A stretch of DNA of 25,555 bases. Source: RGIG5675 sp050943435 (GTDB lineage Bacteria > Bacillota > Clostridia > Oscillospirales > Ruminococcaceae). The translations under genes and the position numbers were made by a program. The notes below the pieces were generated by a model that saw nothing but the letters and a program-made list of their open reading frames with translations, was not told the origin of the DNA and made no database searches. The stretch lies in assembly GCA_050943435.1 (NCBI GenBank), contig JBMNPE010000014.1, forward strand, positions 1-25,555, given 5' to 3'. Below are positions 16,052-23,839 of the stretch, one piece after another; position 1 is the stretch's first letter; each line of letters starts with the position of its first letter.

Positions 16052-17665
16052 ATGAGCAAAGTTGATTTATCCAAGTACGGCATCACAGGGACCACCGAGA
16101 TCGTTTACAATCCTTCCTATGACGATCTTTTCAAGGCGGAGACGGATCCTTCCCTTGAGGGATACGAAGTAGGCCGCGTGAGCGAGCTCGGAGCAGTAGA
16201 CGTCTTCACGGGAATCTACACCGGCCGTTCACCGAAGGACAAGTTCATCGTCATGGACGAGAATTCCAAGGACACCGTGTGGTGGACTTCGGACGAGTAC
16301 AAGAACGACAACCATCCGGCTTCCAAGGAGACATGGGAAGCTGTAAAGAAGATCGCCCAGAAGGAGCTCTCCAACAAGAAGCTGTACGTCGTGGATGCCT
16401 TCTGCGGAGCCAACAAGGACACGCACATGTGCGTCCGCTTCATCATGGAAGTCGCATGGCAGGCTCATTTCGTAAAGAACATGTTCATCCAGCCCACAGA
16501 AGAGGAGCTCGAGAACTTCGTTCCTGACTTCGTCGTCTACAACGCCTCCAAGGCAAAGGTAGAGAACTACAAGGAACTCGGACTCAATTCCGAGACAGCG
16601 GTAGTCTTCAACATCACGAGCCGCGAGCAGGTCATCATCAACACATGGTACGGCGGCGAGATGAAGAAAGGCATGTTCTCCATGATGAACTACTTCATGC
16701 CTCTCAAGGGAATCGCCTCTATGCACTGCTCAGCCAACACCGACCTGAACGGCCAGAACACGGCCATCTTCTTCGGACTTTCCGGAACCGGCAAGACGAC
16801 CCTCTCCACCGATCCTAAGCGTCTGCTCATCGGCGATGACGAACACGGATGGGATGACAACGGCGTGTTCAACTACGAGGGCGGCTGCTATGCCAAGGTC
16901 ATCAACCTCGACAAGGATGCAGAGCCTGACATCTACAACGCAATCAAGCGCAATGCGCTGCTCGAGAACGTCACGATTGACAAGGACGGCAAGCTCGACT
17001 TCAGCGACAAGTCCGTAACGGAGAACACGAGGGTCTCCTATCCTATCGACCACATCGAGAAGATAGTCAAGAACGTCAACAAGAAGTCAGCAGGACCTGA
17101 CGCCAAGAACGTCATCTTCCTCTCAGCCGATGCTTTCGGAGTGCTTCCTCCTGTTTCAATCCTCACTCCTGATCAGACCAAGTACTACTTCCTCTCCGGA
17201 TTCACCGCAAAGCTCGCAGGAACTGAGCGCGGAATAACCGAGCCCACACCGACATTCTCCGCCTGCTTCGGACAGGCATTCCTCGAACTCCATCCGACGA
17301 AATACGCCGAGGAGCTTGTAAGGAAGATGGAGAAGTCCGGCGCAAAGGCCTACCTCGTCAACACCGGCTGGAACGGCACCGGAAAGAGAATTTCCATCAA
17401 GGACACCCGTGGAATCATCGACGCCATCCTCAACGGAGACGTCCTCAAGGCCCCGACGAAGAAGATCCCGTACTTCAACTTTGAAGTCCCGACCGAGCTT
17501 CCTGGAGTTGATTCCCACATCCTCGATCCGCGCGACACATACGCAGATCCTGCAGAGTGGGACAAGAAGGCCAGGGACCTCACCCAGAGGTTCAACAAGA
17601 ACTTCGTCAAGTACACCTACAACGAAGCCGGCAAGGCCCTCGTTCCTGCAGGCCCGCAGCTCTGA
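16052..17665 (+). CDS. pckA: Phosphoenolpyruvate carboxykinase (ATP)
   Basis: A 537 aa cytosolic enzyme interconverting oxaloacetate plus ATP with PEP, CO2 and ADP. In fermentative anaerobes it often runs towards oxaloacetate to make ATP. Family marks are GIYTGRSPKDKF (54-65), NTWYGGEMKKGMFS (197-210), the P-loop FGLSGTGKTTLSTDP (241-255), GDDEHGWDD (261-269) and FSACFGQAF; length and motifs fit the ATP-dependent, not GTP-dependent, family. The start ATG is preceded by GAGGTAGG. The gene uses more GAG/AAG/GTC/ATC codons and fewer ATA/AGG codons than its neighbours, consistent with high expression. It stands alone between ssrA and smpB, with its own promoter and a strong terminator. Confidence 0.98.
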   Translation: MSKVDLSKYGITGTTEIVYNPSYDDLFKAETDPSLEGYEVGRVSELGAVDVFTGIYTGRSPKDKFIVMDENSKDTVWWTSDEYKNDNHPASKETWEAVKKIAQKELSNKKLYVVDAFCGANKDTHMCVRFIMEVAWQAHFVKNMFIQPTEEELENFVPDFVVYNASKAKVENYKELGLNSETAVVFNITSREQVIINTWYGGEMKKGMFSMMNYFMPLKGIASMHCSANTDLNGQNTAIFFGLSGTGKTTLSTDPKRLLIGDDEHGWDDNGVFNYEGGCYAKVINLDKDAEPDIYNAIKRNALLENVTIDKDGKLDFSDKSVTENTRVSYPIDHIEKIVKNVNKKSAGPDAKNVIFLSADAFGVLPPVSILTPDQTKYYFLSGFTAKLAGTERGITEPTPTFSACFGQAFLELHPTKYAEELVRKMEKSGAKAYLVNTGWNGTGKRISIKDTRGIIDAILNGDVLKAPTKKIPYFNFEVPTELPGVDSHILDPRDTYADPAEWDKKARDLTQRFNKNFVKYTYNEAGKALVPAGPQL

Positions 17666-17685
17666 TTTAAGGGTCATACAAACTG

Positions 17686-17721
17686 CTCCGGGAGACGGAA
17701 ATCCGTCTTCCGGAGTTTTTT
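17686..17721 (+). terminator. Intrinsic terminator of pckA
   Basis: CTCCGGGAGACGG (17686-17698) and CCGTCTTCCGGAG (17703-17715) form a 13-bp stem with one G-T pair around an AAAT loop, followed by six T (17716-17721). Confidence 0.92.
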
Positions 17722-17725
17722 ATGA

Positions 17726-17757
17726 GAAAATCCCGGTTTTCCTGCGAAAACCGGGAT
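17726..17757 (-). terminator. Intrinsic terminator of the dnaX-smpB unit
   Basis: A perfect 12-bp stem, ATCCCGGTTTTC / GAAAACCGGGAT (17730-17741 and 17746-17757), with a 4-nt loop. On the minus strand it is followed by TTTCTC, so it fits the end of the transcript that finishes with smpB, 28 nt beyond its stop. It lies back to back with the pckA terminator. Confidence 0.75.
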
Positions 17758-17784
17758 CCGTTTAACTGAGTCCGGGACCTGCCG

Positions 17785-18264
17785 TCAGTCCTCTTCCATC
17801 CTGGAATTCTTGTATCCGCGCTGCATTTCGCGCCTCGCGTCCTTCTCGGCGGCCGAGTCCCTCTTGTCATAGAGCTTCTTGCCCCTGCAAACCCCGACGC
17901 AGACCTTGACGTGCGAGCCCTTGAAATACATGGAAAGCGGCACGAGGGTGAGTCCCTTCTGCTTTATGTCAGCCTCGAGCCTCAGGATCTCGTTCTTGTG
18001 CATCAGGAGCCTTCTGTCCCTCAGGGGATCCCTGTTGAAGATGTTCCCCTTTTCATAGGGGCTTATATGCATCCCAATGACCCAGATTTCCCCGTTTTTG
18101 ACATCGCACCAGGAATCCTTGAGATTGACGCTGCCCTTGCGGATCGATTTTACTTCAGTGCCGTAGAGCTCTATTCCCGCCTCGTACGTGTCGAGGACGA
18201 AATATTCGTGCCTCGCCTTCCTGTTTTCTGCGATTGTCTTGGTGTCCTTCTTTTTGTCGGCCAT
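17785..18264 (-). CDS. smpB: SsrA-binding protein SmpB
   Basis: A 159 aa protein that binds the tRNA-like domain of tmRNA and fills the decoding centre during trans-translation. Seen are NRKARHEYFVLDTYEAGIEL (residues 14-33), GTEVKSIRKGSVNLKDSW (35-52), HISPYEKGN, DPLRDRRLLMHKNEI and the basic C-terminal tail KKLYDKRDSAAEKDARREMQ, which forms the helix in the mRNA channel. Length is normal. It is the last gene of the minus-strand series dnaX-ybaB-recR-smpB, beginning 3 nt after the recR stop. Confidence 0.98.
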   Translation of the reverse strand: MADKKKDTKTIAENRKARHEYFVLDTYEAGIELYGTEVKSIRKGSVNLKDSWCDVKNGEIWVIGMHISPYEKGNIFNRDPLRDRRLLMHKNEILRLEADIKQKGLTLVPLSMYFKGSHVKVCVGVCRGKKLYDKRDSAAEKDARREMQRGYKNSRMEED

Positions 18265-18267
18265 GGC

Positions 18268-18864
18268 TCAGATCTCGTTCCTTCCCTCCATAGCCCTGAA
18301 GAGGGTCACATCGTCGGCATATTCCAGGTTTCCTCCGACCGGCATTCCGTATGCCAGCCTTGTAACCTTTATTCCGAGCGGTTTTATGAGCTTTGAAATG
18401 TAGAGGGCTGTTGATTCGCCCTCGGCAGTCGGGTTTGTTGCCATTATCACTTCCGAAACGCTCCCGTCCCCGACCCTCTTGACGAGGTCGCTTATGTGGA
18501 GCTGTTCAGGCCCTATCCCGTCCATCGGGGAGATGAGCCCGTGGAGCACGTGGTACACGCCGTTGTACTCCCTCATGTGTTCAAAGGCCGTGACGTCCCT
18601 GGGGCTCTCCACAACGCAAATCACGCTGCGGTCCCTCTGCGGGTCGCTGCAGATGCCGCAGACTTCCCCGTCCGTATAATTGTGGCACACGGGGCATTCG
18701 TGGAGTTTGGTCTTTGCCTCCCGAATTGCATCTGCAAACTCATTGGCTTCTTCGTCGCTCATGTCGAGCACATGGTAGGCCAGCCTCGCGGCGCTCTTTC
18801 TCCCTATTCCGGGAAGCGCAGCGAAGCAGTCGATAAGCTTGTCCAGGGTGGGGGTGCGGTTCAT
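18268..18864 (-). CDS. recR: Recombination protein RecR
   Basis: A 198 aa protein of the RecFOR pathway, helping to load RecA at single-strand gaps. Order of parts: helix-hairpin-helix with LPGIGRKSAARLA (residues 17-29), a four-Cys zinc finger (Cys57, 60, 69, 72 in CPVC...CGIC), and a Toprim domain starting VICVVESPRDVTAFE (81-95) and containing IMATNPTAEGESTALYI. The length is the family standard. It overlaps the ybaB stop by one base (ATGA arrangement) and so is translationally coupled. Confidence 0.98.
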   Translation of the reverse strand: MNRTPTLDKLIDCFAALPGIGRKSAARLAYHVLDMSDEEANEFADAIREAKTKLHECPVCHNYTDGEVCGICSDPQRDRSVICVVESPRDVTAFEHMREYNGVYHVLHGLISPMDGIGPEQLHISDLVKRVGDGSVSEVIMATNPTAEGESTALYISKLIKPLGIKVTRLAYGMPVGGNLEYADDVTLFRAMEGRNEI

Positions 18865-19226
18865 CAGCCGATCCCTCCGAGTCCTCCGAGCCCGCCTAGT
18901 CCAGAGAGCGCTCCGGTTATCTCGCCCATCTCGTTTTCGTAGTCGTCCTTTGCCTCCTTGACGGCGGCATTCACTGCGGCCGTTATGAGGTCGCAGAGCA
19001 TGTCGACGTCATCCGGATCGACGACTTCTGGGTTGATCTTTATCTCCAGCACTTCATGGTCGCCGTTGACCTTTGCCTCGACCATTCCGCCGCCTGATTT
19101 GGCGGTATACTCCTTGCCCCTGAGCTCCTCGGCCTTGGCCTGCATGTCTTCCTGCATCTTCTGGGCCTGCTTCATCATCTCGCCCATGCTCTTGTGCTGG
19201 TACTGTTCCGGCAGTCTGGCTTTCAT
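18864..19226 (-). CDS. ybaB: YbaB/EbfC nucleoid-associated protein
   Basis: A 120 aa DNA-binding protein of the YbaB/EbfC family. It has the Met/Lys-rich N-terminal helix (MGEMMKQAQKMQEDMQAKAE, 15-34), the central strands GGGMVEAKVNGDHEVLEIKI and the C-terminal helix LITAAVNAAVKEAKDDYE. The end is a Gly/Leu-rich repeat, SGLGGLGGLGGIG, somewhat longer than in E. coli. Its place between dnaX (10 nt gap) and recR is the classic arrangement. Confidence 0.96.
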   Translation of the reverse strand: MKARLPEQYQHKSMGEMMKQAQKMQEDMQAKAEELRGKEYTAKSGGGMVEAKVNGDHEVLEIKINPEVVDPDDVDMLCDLITAAVNAAVKEAKDDYENEMGEITGALSGLGGLGGLGGIG

Positions 19227-19236
19227 ACTAAAAACC

Positions 19237-20853
19237 TCACTTGTATATTACTTTGACTCCTGCTTCCCTGGCTTTTTCCAGTATTTTGTCGACGGGCCCC
19301 TTAGGTTTCTCAGCCCCGGGGCTGTCAGGCTCTAGCTCCCCGAATACCGCCTTTTTCCTCAGAGGGCCTATGGGCCGCGAAATTCCGAGGGTATCCTTTA
19401 TGCATGCCTTCAGTTCGCTGTTGGCCTCCGGGTGCTCCCTCATATAGGAGAAGAATACATCGCTTCCGCTGATGAGAAGCCTCTTAGAGTCGAGATATGC
19501 CTCGGATCCCGCGAGGAACCCGGCGAGCATGTTGTCTTTGAGATTCCCTATTACCTTTTCCCAGCCGTCCACCTTCGTGTAGCCGTCTGAATGAGGCGCC
19601 GCGGCTTCCGGGCTGGAAGGCTCTGATTTTTCATCATCCTGCCTGTTTCCTGCTTCCTCAGCCTTCTTCTCCGGTTCGGGCTTCCTGGCCGCAGGTTCTG
19701 CGGCAGTGCCGTGGGAAGGCCTTGAAACAGGTTTTTCCCGCCTTGCCGGGGGTTCCGGCCGCCCTGAGGGGCTTCCTCCCCTGTCAGTCATTCCGAGGAG
19801 TGCCACCTCGCACGTGAGTCTCCTGTCGGGGGACGACTGCAGGGCCGCAGATGCCTGTCTAAGGCTGTCCATGTCCTCATATATCCTGTTTCTCGGGTAT
19901 CCCTTCGCGGTTTCAGCGAGCCTGTCCTTCTCCTCGTCGGAGTATTCCGTCAGGACATTCCTGCATCCGAGGGACATTATCAGCAGGTCCCTGTAATATC
20001 TGAGCAGCTCCATGACGAGCCTCCCGGGCTCCATGGACCCGGAGTAGAGCCTTCCCAGGATCTCAGCCATCGAGCTCCCGTCTCCGTCCCTCACTGCGCG
20101 TGCAATGTCCGAGAGATACTGCTTGTCTATTGACCCTGTGAGCCTGTTTACAAGCTCGAGGGTGACCTTTTCACCTGTGGAAGAGCACGTATCCAGAATT
20201 GAGAGGGCGTCCCTCATGGCACCGTCCGAGAGCCTTGCAATCTGCTCCGCGGCATCCTCTGTGAGGTCAATGTCCTCTCTGCCGGCAATCTCCAGCAGAT
20301 GGTCCCTCACGTCCTCGTTTGTAAGCCTCTTTAAGTCGAATCTCTGGCATCTCGAGAGGATGGTGGCGGGCACCTTCTGGATGTCGGTCGTGGCCAGTAT
20401 GAAGATTATGTGTTCCGGCGGCTCTTCTATTATCTTGAGGAGCGCTGCCCAGGCGCTTGAGGACAGCATGTGCACCTCATCGATGATGTATACCCTGTAT
20501 CTGCAGACCGTCGGTGCAAAGGAGGACTCCTCCCTCAGCTGCCTTATGTCATCCACGCTGTTGTTGGAGGCGGCGTCAATTTCCGTGACGTCGAGTATGC
20601 TGCCGTCTTCCAGTCCCCTGCAGACGCTGCATTCCCCGCACGGCTCGCCGTCCTGGGGATCCAGGCAGTTGACGGCCCTCGAGAGTATCTTGGCAATCGT
20701 AGTCTTTCCGGTTCCCCTGATGCCCGTGAGAATATAGGCATGGCTTATCCTGCCGGTCCGCACCTGGTTTTTGAGCGTGCGGCACACGGCGTCCTGGCCT
20801 ATCACGTCAGAAAAGCGCTTGGGCCTGTATCTCCGGTACAGGGCTTTCGCCAT
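19237..20853 (-). CDS. dnaX: DNA polymerase III subunit gamma/tau
   Basis: A 538 aa clamp-loader ATPase. The AAA+ core has Walker A GIRGTGKT (44-51), a zinc module (Cys63, 72, 75, 78), DEVHMLS (125-131), and the sensor/arginine-finger region LATTDIQKVPATILSRCQRF (153-172). Domain III follows to about residue 370, then a Pro/Lys/Glu-rich linker (about 375-430) and a short tau-specific C-terminal domain. I saw no A-AAA-AAG slippery heptamer in a sensible place, so a frameshifted gamma form is not evident. GGAGG lies 5 nt before the ATG. It follows the SRP RNA gene. Confidence 0.97.
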   Translation of the reverse strand: MAKALYRRYRPKRFSDVIGQDAVCRTLKNQVRTGRISHAYILTGIRGTGKTTIAKILSRAVNCLDPQDGEPCGECSVCRGLEDGSILDVTEIDAASNNSVDDIRQLREESSFAPTVCRYRVYIIDEVHMLSSSAWAALLKIIEEPPEHIIFILATTDIQKVPATILSRCQRFDLKRLTNEDVRDHLLEIAGREDIDLTEDAAEQIARLSDGAMRDALSILDTCSSTGEKVTLELVNRLTGSIDKQYLSDIARAVRDGDGSSMAEILGRLYSGSMEPGRLVMELLRYYRDLLIMSLGCRNVLTEYSDEEKDRLAETAKGYPRNRIYEDMDSLRQASAALQSSPDRRLTCEVALLGMTDRGGSPSGRPEPPARREKPVSRPSHGTAAEPAARKPEPEKKAEEAGNRQDDEKSEPSSPEAAAPHSDGYTKVDGWEKVIGNLKDNMLAGFLAGSEAYLDSKRLLISGSDVFFSYMREHPEANSELKACIKDTLGISRPIGPLRKKAVFGELEPDSPGAEKPKGPVDKILEKAREAGVKVIYK

Positions 20854-20884
20854 AACTGCCTCCGTACATTCTTATCTGCGACTT

Positions 20885-21006
20885 CGCGGCAGCAAGACGG
20901 ACAAAGTATCTGCAACGCATGCTGAATCTGCTTAATGCTGCTCGGTTCCCCGCCTGACATGGTTCACAGACCGCATCGCGCAGGCTCTGCCCGTCTTGCC
21001 GCCGCG
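20885..21006 (-). ncRNA. ffs: Signal recognition particle RNA, small bacterial (4.5S) type
   Basis: On the minus strand the termini CGCGGCGGCAAGACGG and CCGTCTTGCTGCCGCG pair fully (one G-U), making a long hairpin of about 122 nt. Its tip has the conserved Ffh-binding region: TGTGAACCATGTCAGG, a CGG-GGAA-CCG tetraloop and AGCAGCATTAAGCAGA. This is the domain IV core of SRP RNA, which with Ffh targets membrane proteins to FtsY. No Alu domain is present. It lies 31 nt before the dnaX ATG, its usual place in Bacillota. Exact ends are uncertain by a few bases. Confidence 0.92.
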
Positions 21007-21041
21007 AAATACAATCTAGCTGGTTATTGTTGAACTGCTTC

Positions 21042-21617
21042 TCAGTCCAGGATGACTCCGGTTGCGGTGCCGCTTATTCCCGCGGCATTGCCTTCGTCGG
21101 TGTCAACGTGCATGGCGTTCGTGAACTTGTCCGATACCCTTATCACGACGTCATCGAATGTGAGGCTCCTCGCGGGCGTCTCGATCTTGACAGATACCTT
21201 CTGTTTTTCCTTGAGTCCCCACTTCTCGGCAGTCTCGGGGGTCAGATGAACGTGCCTCTCAGCTGCAATGACTCCCTGCTTGAGTTCGATCTCTCCGCAG
21301 GGTCCCACGATCTTGCATGCGGCAGATCCCTCGAGGTCGCCGGACTCGCGGATAGGGACTGTGAGTCCGATATTCCTCGCGTCAGTGAGCGAAAGCTCGA
21401 CCTGGTCGGCCTTCCTGCAGGGTCCGAGGATTGACACCCCGGAAAGAGTGCGCTTCGGTCCTACTATGTCGACCTTCTCCATGCTGGCGAACTGTCCGGG
21501 CTGGGAGAGCATCTTCTTGACAGTGAGCTGGTGCCCTTTTCCGAACAGCTTCTCAAGCGTCTCCTGCGTGACGTGCACATGGCGCGCTGAGATCTCAACT
21601 AAAACCTGTTTCTCCAT
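21042..21617 (-). CDS. pduL: PduL-type phosphate acyltransferase
   Basis: A 191 aa phosphotransacylase of the PduL family (acyl-CoA + Pi to acyl phosphate + CoA), unrelated to Pta. Two half-domains each carry the zinc signature: ARHVHVT (His13, His15) with Glu74 in DQVELS, and ERHVHLTPE (His122, His124) with His170 in AMHVDTDEGNA. QPGQFA (39-44) and ILGPCRKADQVE (63-74) are the other family blocks. An in-frame TTG adds six codons, but the ATG at 21617 is preferred, with GGAGG and a nearer AGGA upstream. There is no N-terminal encapsulation peptide and no microcompartment gene nearby, so a cytosolic role in acetate or propionate formation is inferred. Confidence 0.93.
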   Translation of the reverse strand: MEKQVLVEISARHVHVTQETLEKLFGKGHQLTVKKMLSQPGQFASMEKVDIVGPKRTLSGVSILGPCRKADQVELSLTDARNIGLTVPIRESGDLEGSAACKIVGPCGEIELKQGVIAAERHVHLTPETAEKWGLKEKQKVSVKIETPARSLTFDDVVIRVSDKFTNAMHVDTDEGNAAGISGTATGVILD

Positions 21618-21658
21618 TATATCCTGCGCCTCCAAATTAATGTCAATTCAGCCCTATA

Positions 21659-21687
21659 ATTGTAGCAATTTAGACACCTGTATTCAA
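21659..21687 (-). promoter_or_regulatory. Promoter of pduL
   Basis: On the minus strand TTGAAT (21682-21687) and TACAAT (21659-21664) are exactly 17 nt apart. It is interleaved with the divergent promoter of the uracil-DNA glycosylase gene. Confidence 0.65.
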
Positions 21688-21699
21688 GGATGCTATAGT
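21671..21699 (+). promoter_or_regulatory. Promoter of the uracil-DNA glycosylase gene
   Basis: TAGACA (21671-21676) and TATAGT (21694-21699) are 17 nt apart, with TG before the -10 (TGCTATAGT). The start point would be near 21706, downstream of the ATG at 21701, which excludes that ATG as a translation start. Confidence 0.68.
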
Positions 21700-21727
21700 A
21701 ATGGTAATCCATTCCGGAGGGACTCAC

Positions 21728-22282
21728 TTGAATCTGGAAGAGCTCAAATCAAAGTGCCTCGCATGCAGGGCCTGCGGCCTTGCCGAGACCCGCACCAACG
21801 TCGTGTTCGGCACGGGCTCGCCGACCGCAGACGTCATGTTCGTGGGCGAAGCCCCGGGCCGCAACGAGGACGAGACCGGCATACCGTTTGTGGGAATGGC
21901 CGGAAAACTGCTCGACTGCTATCTCGGGGCAGTCGGCCTCGACAGAAGCAGCGTCTATATAGCCAACATACTCAAGTGCAGGCCGCCGCAGAACAGGGAC
22001 CCGAACCCGCAGGAAGAGGAGAGCTGCATAGGTTTCCTCAGGAGCCAGCTCGAGATAATCTCCCCGAAGATCGTCGTGTGCCTCGGGAGGATCGCAGCCC
22101 AGAAGCTCATAAGCCCGTCCTTCAGGGTGACACAGGACCACGGCAGGTTTTACACCATAGGCGGGAGGCTGTACATGGGCACATACCATCCTGCCGCACT
22201 GCTCAGGAATCCCGAAAACAAGGGTGCAGTCCTCAGGGATTTCGTCTCTCTCAGCGAAAAGCTCTCGGAACTCTCCGATTAA
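21728..22282 (+). CDS. Family 4 uracil-DNA glycosylase (4Fe-4S)
   Basis: A 184 aa uracil-excision enzyme of the type 4 (thermophile/UDGa) family. The iron-sulphur ligands are Cys13, Cys16 (CRACGL), Cys84 (ILKCRPPQNRDP) and Cys100; motif A is GEAPGRNEDETGIPFVG (40-56) and motif B is HPAALLR (154-160). The start is a TTG at 21728: GGAGG lies 7 nt upstream, and the only earlier ATG (21701) lies at the promoter. Divergent from pduL and followed by a GC-rich hairpin terminator. Such enzymes are widespread in Clostridia, not only in thermophiles. Confidence 0.93.
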   Translation: MNLEELKSKCLACRACGLAETRTNVVFGTGSPTADVMFVGEAPGRNEDETGIPFVGMAGKLLDCYLGAVGLDRSSVYIANILKCRPPQNRDPNPQEEESCIGFLRSQLEIISPKIVVCLGRIAAQKLISPSFRVTQDHGRFYTIGGRLYMGTYHPAALLRNPENKGAVLRDFVSLSEKLSELSD

Positions 22283-22287
22283 ACGGC

Positions 22288-22326
22288 AAAAAGCAGGCCC
22301 CGGGACCTTCCTGGTCCCGGGGTCTT
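22288..22326. terminator. Shared terminator between the UDG gene and rplQ
   Basis: CCCCGGGACC (22298-22307) and GGTCCCGGGG (22313-22322) form a perfect 10-bp stem. On the minus strand it is followed by CCTGC and five T (22288-22292), a good terminator for the ribosomal transcript about 90 nt beyond rplQ. On the plus strand the tail is only TCTTATG, so termination of the UDG transcript is weaker. Confidence 0.75.
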
Positions 22327-22411
22327 ATGCTGTTCTAAACAGGTATATGATAAGCTGTTTCTTCTCAGGGGTCACCGCACCCCGGAGATCGGTATAGGAA
22401 TTAATCCAGCT

Positions 22412-22753
22412 TTATACCAGTTCGATTACCGCCATCTCGGCCGCATCGCCCTTCCTCGGGCCGGTGCGCGTGATCCTTGTGTATCCGCCCTGGCGCTCCA
22501 TATATCCCGGCGCGATCTCGTCGATGAGCTTCTTCGCGACGGTCTCGTCCGTGATAAATGAGAAAATCTGCCTCTTCTTTGCCAGATCGGATGACTTTCC
22601 GATGGTTATCATCTTTTCGGCAAGAGGCCTTACCTCCTTTGCGCGGGTGACGGTCGTCTCGACCTTCCCGTACTTGAAGAGGTCAGTCACAAGACCGCGC
22701 AGCATAGCTTCGCGGACATCGCTGTCTCTGCCGAGTTTTCTTGAACCTGCCAT
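22412..22753 (-). CDS. rplQ: 50S ribosomal protein L17
   Basis: A 113 aa large-subunit protein near the peptide exit tunnel. Seen are AGSRKLGRDSDVREAMLRGL, KYGKVETTVTRAKEVRPLAEKMI and the C-terminal YTRITRTGPRKGDAAEMAVIEL. Last gene of the alpha cluster, 30 nt after rpoA. AAGGAG precedes the ATG by 10 nt. Confidence 0.99.
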   Translation of the reverse strand: MAGSRKLGRDSDVREAMLRGLVTDLFKYGKVETTVTRAKEVRPLAEKMITIGKSSDLAKKRQIFSFITDETVAKKLIDEIAPGYMERQGGYTRITRTGPRKGDAAEMAVIELV

Positions 22754-22783
22754 AATGTAGTAGCTCCTTCTATCTTTCGTCCG

Positions 22784-23767
22784 TCAGTTTTTGTCCCCGT
22801 CTCCGGCATCCTCGTCATCGTCGTCGGACGCGAGATGCAGTCCGAGGGATTCGAGCTTTGCCTCGACCTCTTCAAGGGATTTGATGCCGAGATTCCTGAC
22901 TTTCATCATCTCGTCCTGGGTCTTGCTCACGAGATCGGAAACCGTGTTGATCCCTGCTCTCTTGAGGCAGTTGAAGCTGCGGACCGAGAAATCGAGTTCC
23001 TCTATCGGCATATCATAGATCTTCTTGTCCTGCTCCCCGGTGGACGCCACGACCTTTGTGGCCGGTGCCTCTCCGCACAGATCGCAGAATATCTTGAGCT
23101 GATCGGTCAGGACGCTGGCGGCAAGTGAAAGAGCCTCTTTGGCTGAAATTGTCTTGTCTGTCCTGATCTCCATTGTCAGTTTGTCATAGTCGGTCATCTG
23201 GCCCACACGCGTGTTCTCTACGCTGTAATTCACCTTGAGAACAGGCGTATAGATGCTGTCGACCGGGATGACTCCGATGACATTCGCCCCCGCGTTGGCC
23301 TTGTTCCTCTCGGAAGGCACATATCCGCGTCCGTGGTCGAATACTATCTCCATGACCAGTTTTCCGCCCTCGCTGAGGGAGGCAATGTGCCAGTCAGGAT
23401 TGAGTATCTCTATCTCGGAATCGGGCTTGATGCTTCCGGCAGTGACTTCGCACTCGCCTTCCGCATCGATGTATACCGTCTTCGGCCCGTCCGTATGAAG
23501 CTTGGCGCGTATCCCCTTCACGTTGAGGATTATCTCTGTGACGTCTTCCTTGACGCCTTCAACTGTGGAAAACTCGTGAAGCACCCCGTCGATCTTGACA
23601 GAAGTCGCAGCGACCCCTGGAAGAGATGACAGAAGCACCCTTCTCAAACCATTGCCTAGAGTTGTTCCAAATCCGCGTTCGAGCGGTTCTACCGAAAATC
23701 TGCCGTAAGATCCGTCATCAGAAAGCTCCAGTGTCGTGATCTTAGGCTCCTGCATATCCAAAACCAT
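22784..23767 (-). CDS. rpoA: RNA polymerase alpha subunit
   Basis: A 327 aa core polymerase subunit. The N-terminal assembly domain contains PLERGFGTTLGNGLRRVLLSSLPG; the C-terminal domain (from about residue 245) contains DMPIEELDFSVRSFNCLKRAGI and MKVRNLGIKSLEEVEAKLESLGL, which binds UP elements and activators. The tail is acidic (ASDDDDEDAGDGD). The start at 23767 has AGGGGAG 10 nt upstream; an ATG four codons later is an alternative. Confidence 0.99.
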   Translation of the reverse strand: MVLDMQEPKITTLELSDDGSYGRFSVEPLERGFGTTLGNGLRRVLLSSLPGVAATSVKIDGVLHEFSTVEGVKEDVTEIILNVKGIRAKLHTDGPKTVYIDAEGECEVTAGSIKPDSEIEILNPDWHIASLSEGGKLVMEIVFDHGRGYVPSERNKANAGANVIGVIPVDSIYTPVLKVNYSVENTRVGQMTDYDKLTMEIRTDKTISAKEALSLAASVLTDQLKIFCDLCGEAPATKVVASTGEQDKKIYDMPIEELDFSVRSFNCLKRAGINTVSDLVSKTQDEMMKVRNLGIKSLEEVEAKLESLGLHLASDDDDEDAGDGDKN

Positions 23768-23839
23768 ATATTGAGAACTCCCCTGTGCAGTATTTTGTAT
23801 TTGACCCTACAATTAGGCCTTTGAGCTGAATCGGAACTG

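Noticed and set aside
19237..20853. A programmed frameshift in dnaX giving a gamma form
   Set aside because: Only runs of five A were seen on the coding strand, with no A-AAA-AAG heptamer near the domain III boundary.
21268..22338. A 356-codon plus-strand frame spanning pduL and the UDG gene
   Set aside because: It lies antisense to pduL and in a second frame of the UDG gene, both firmly identified; the translated sequence is low in complexity and Arg/Gln rich.
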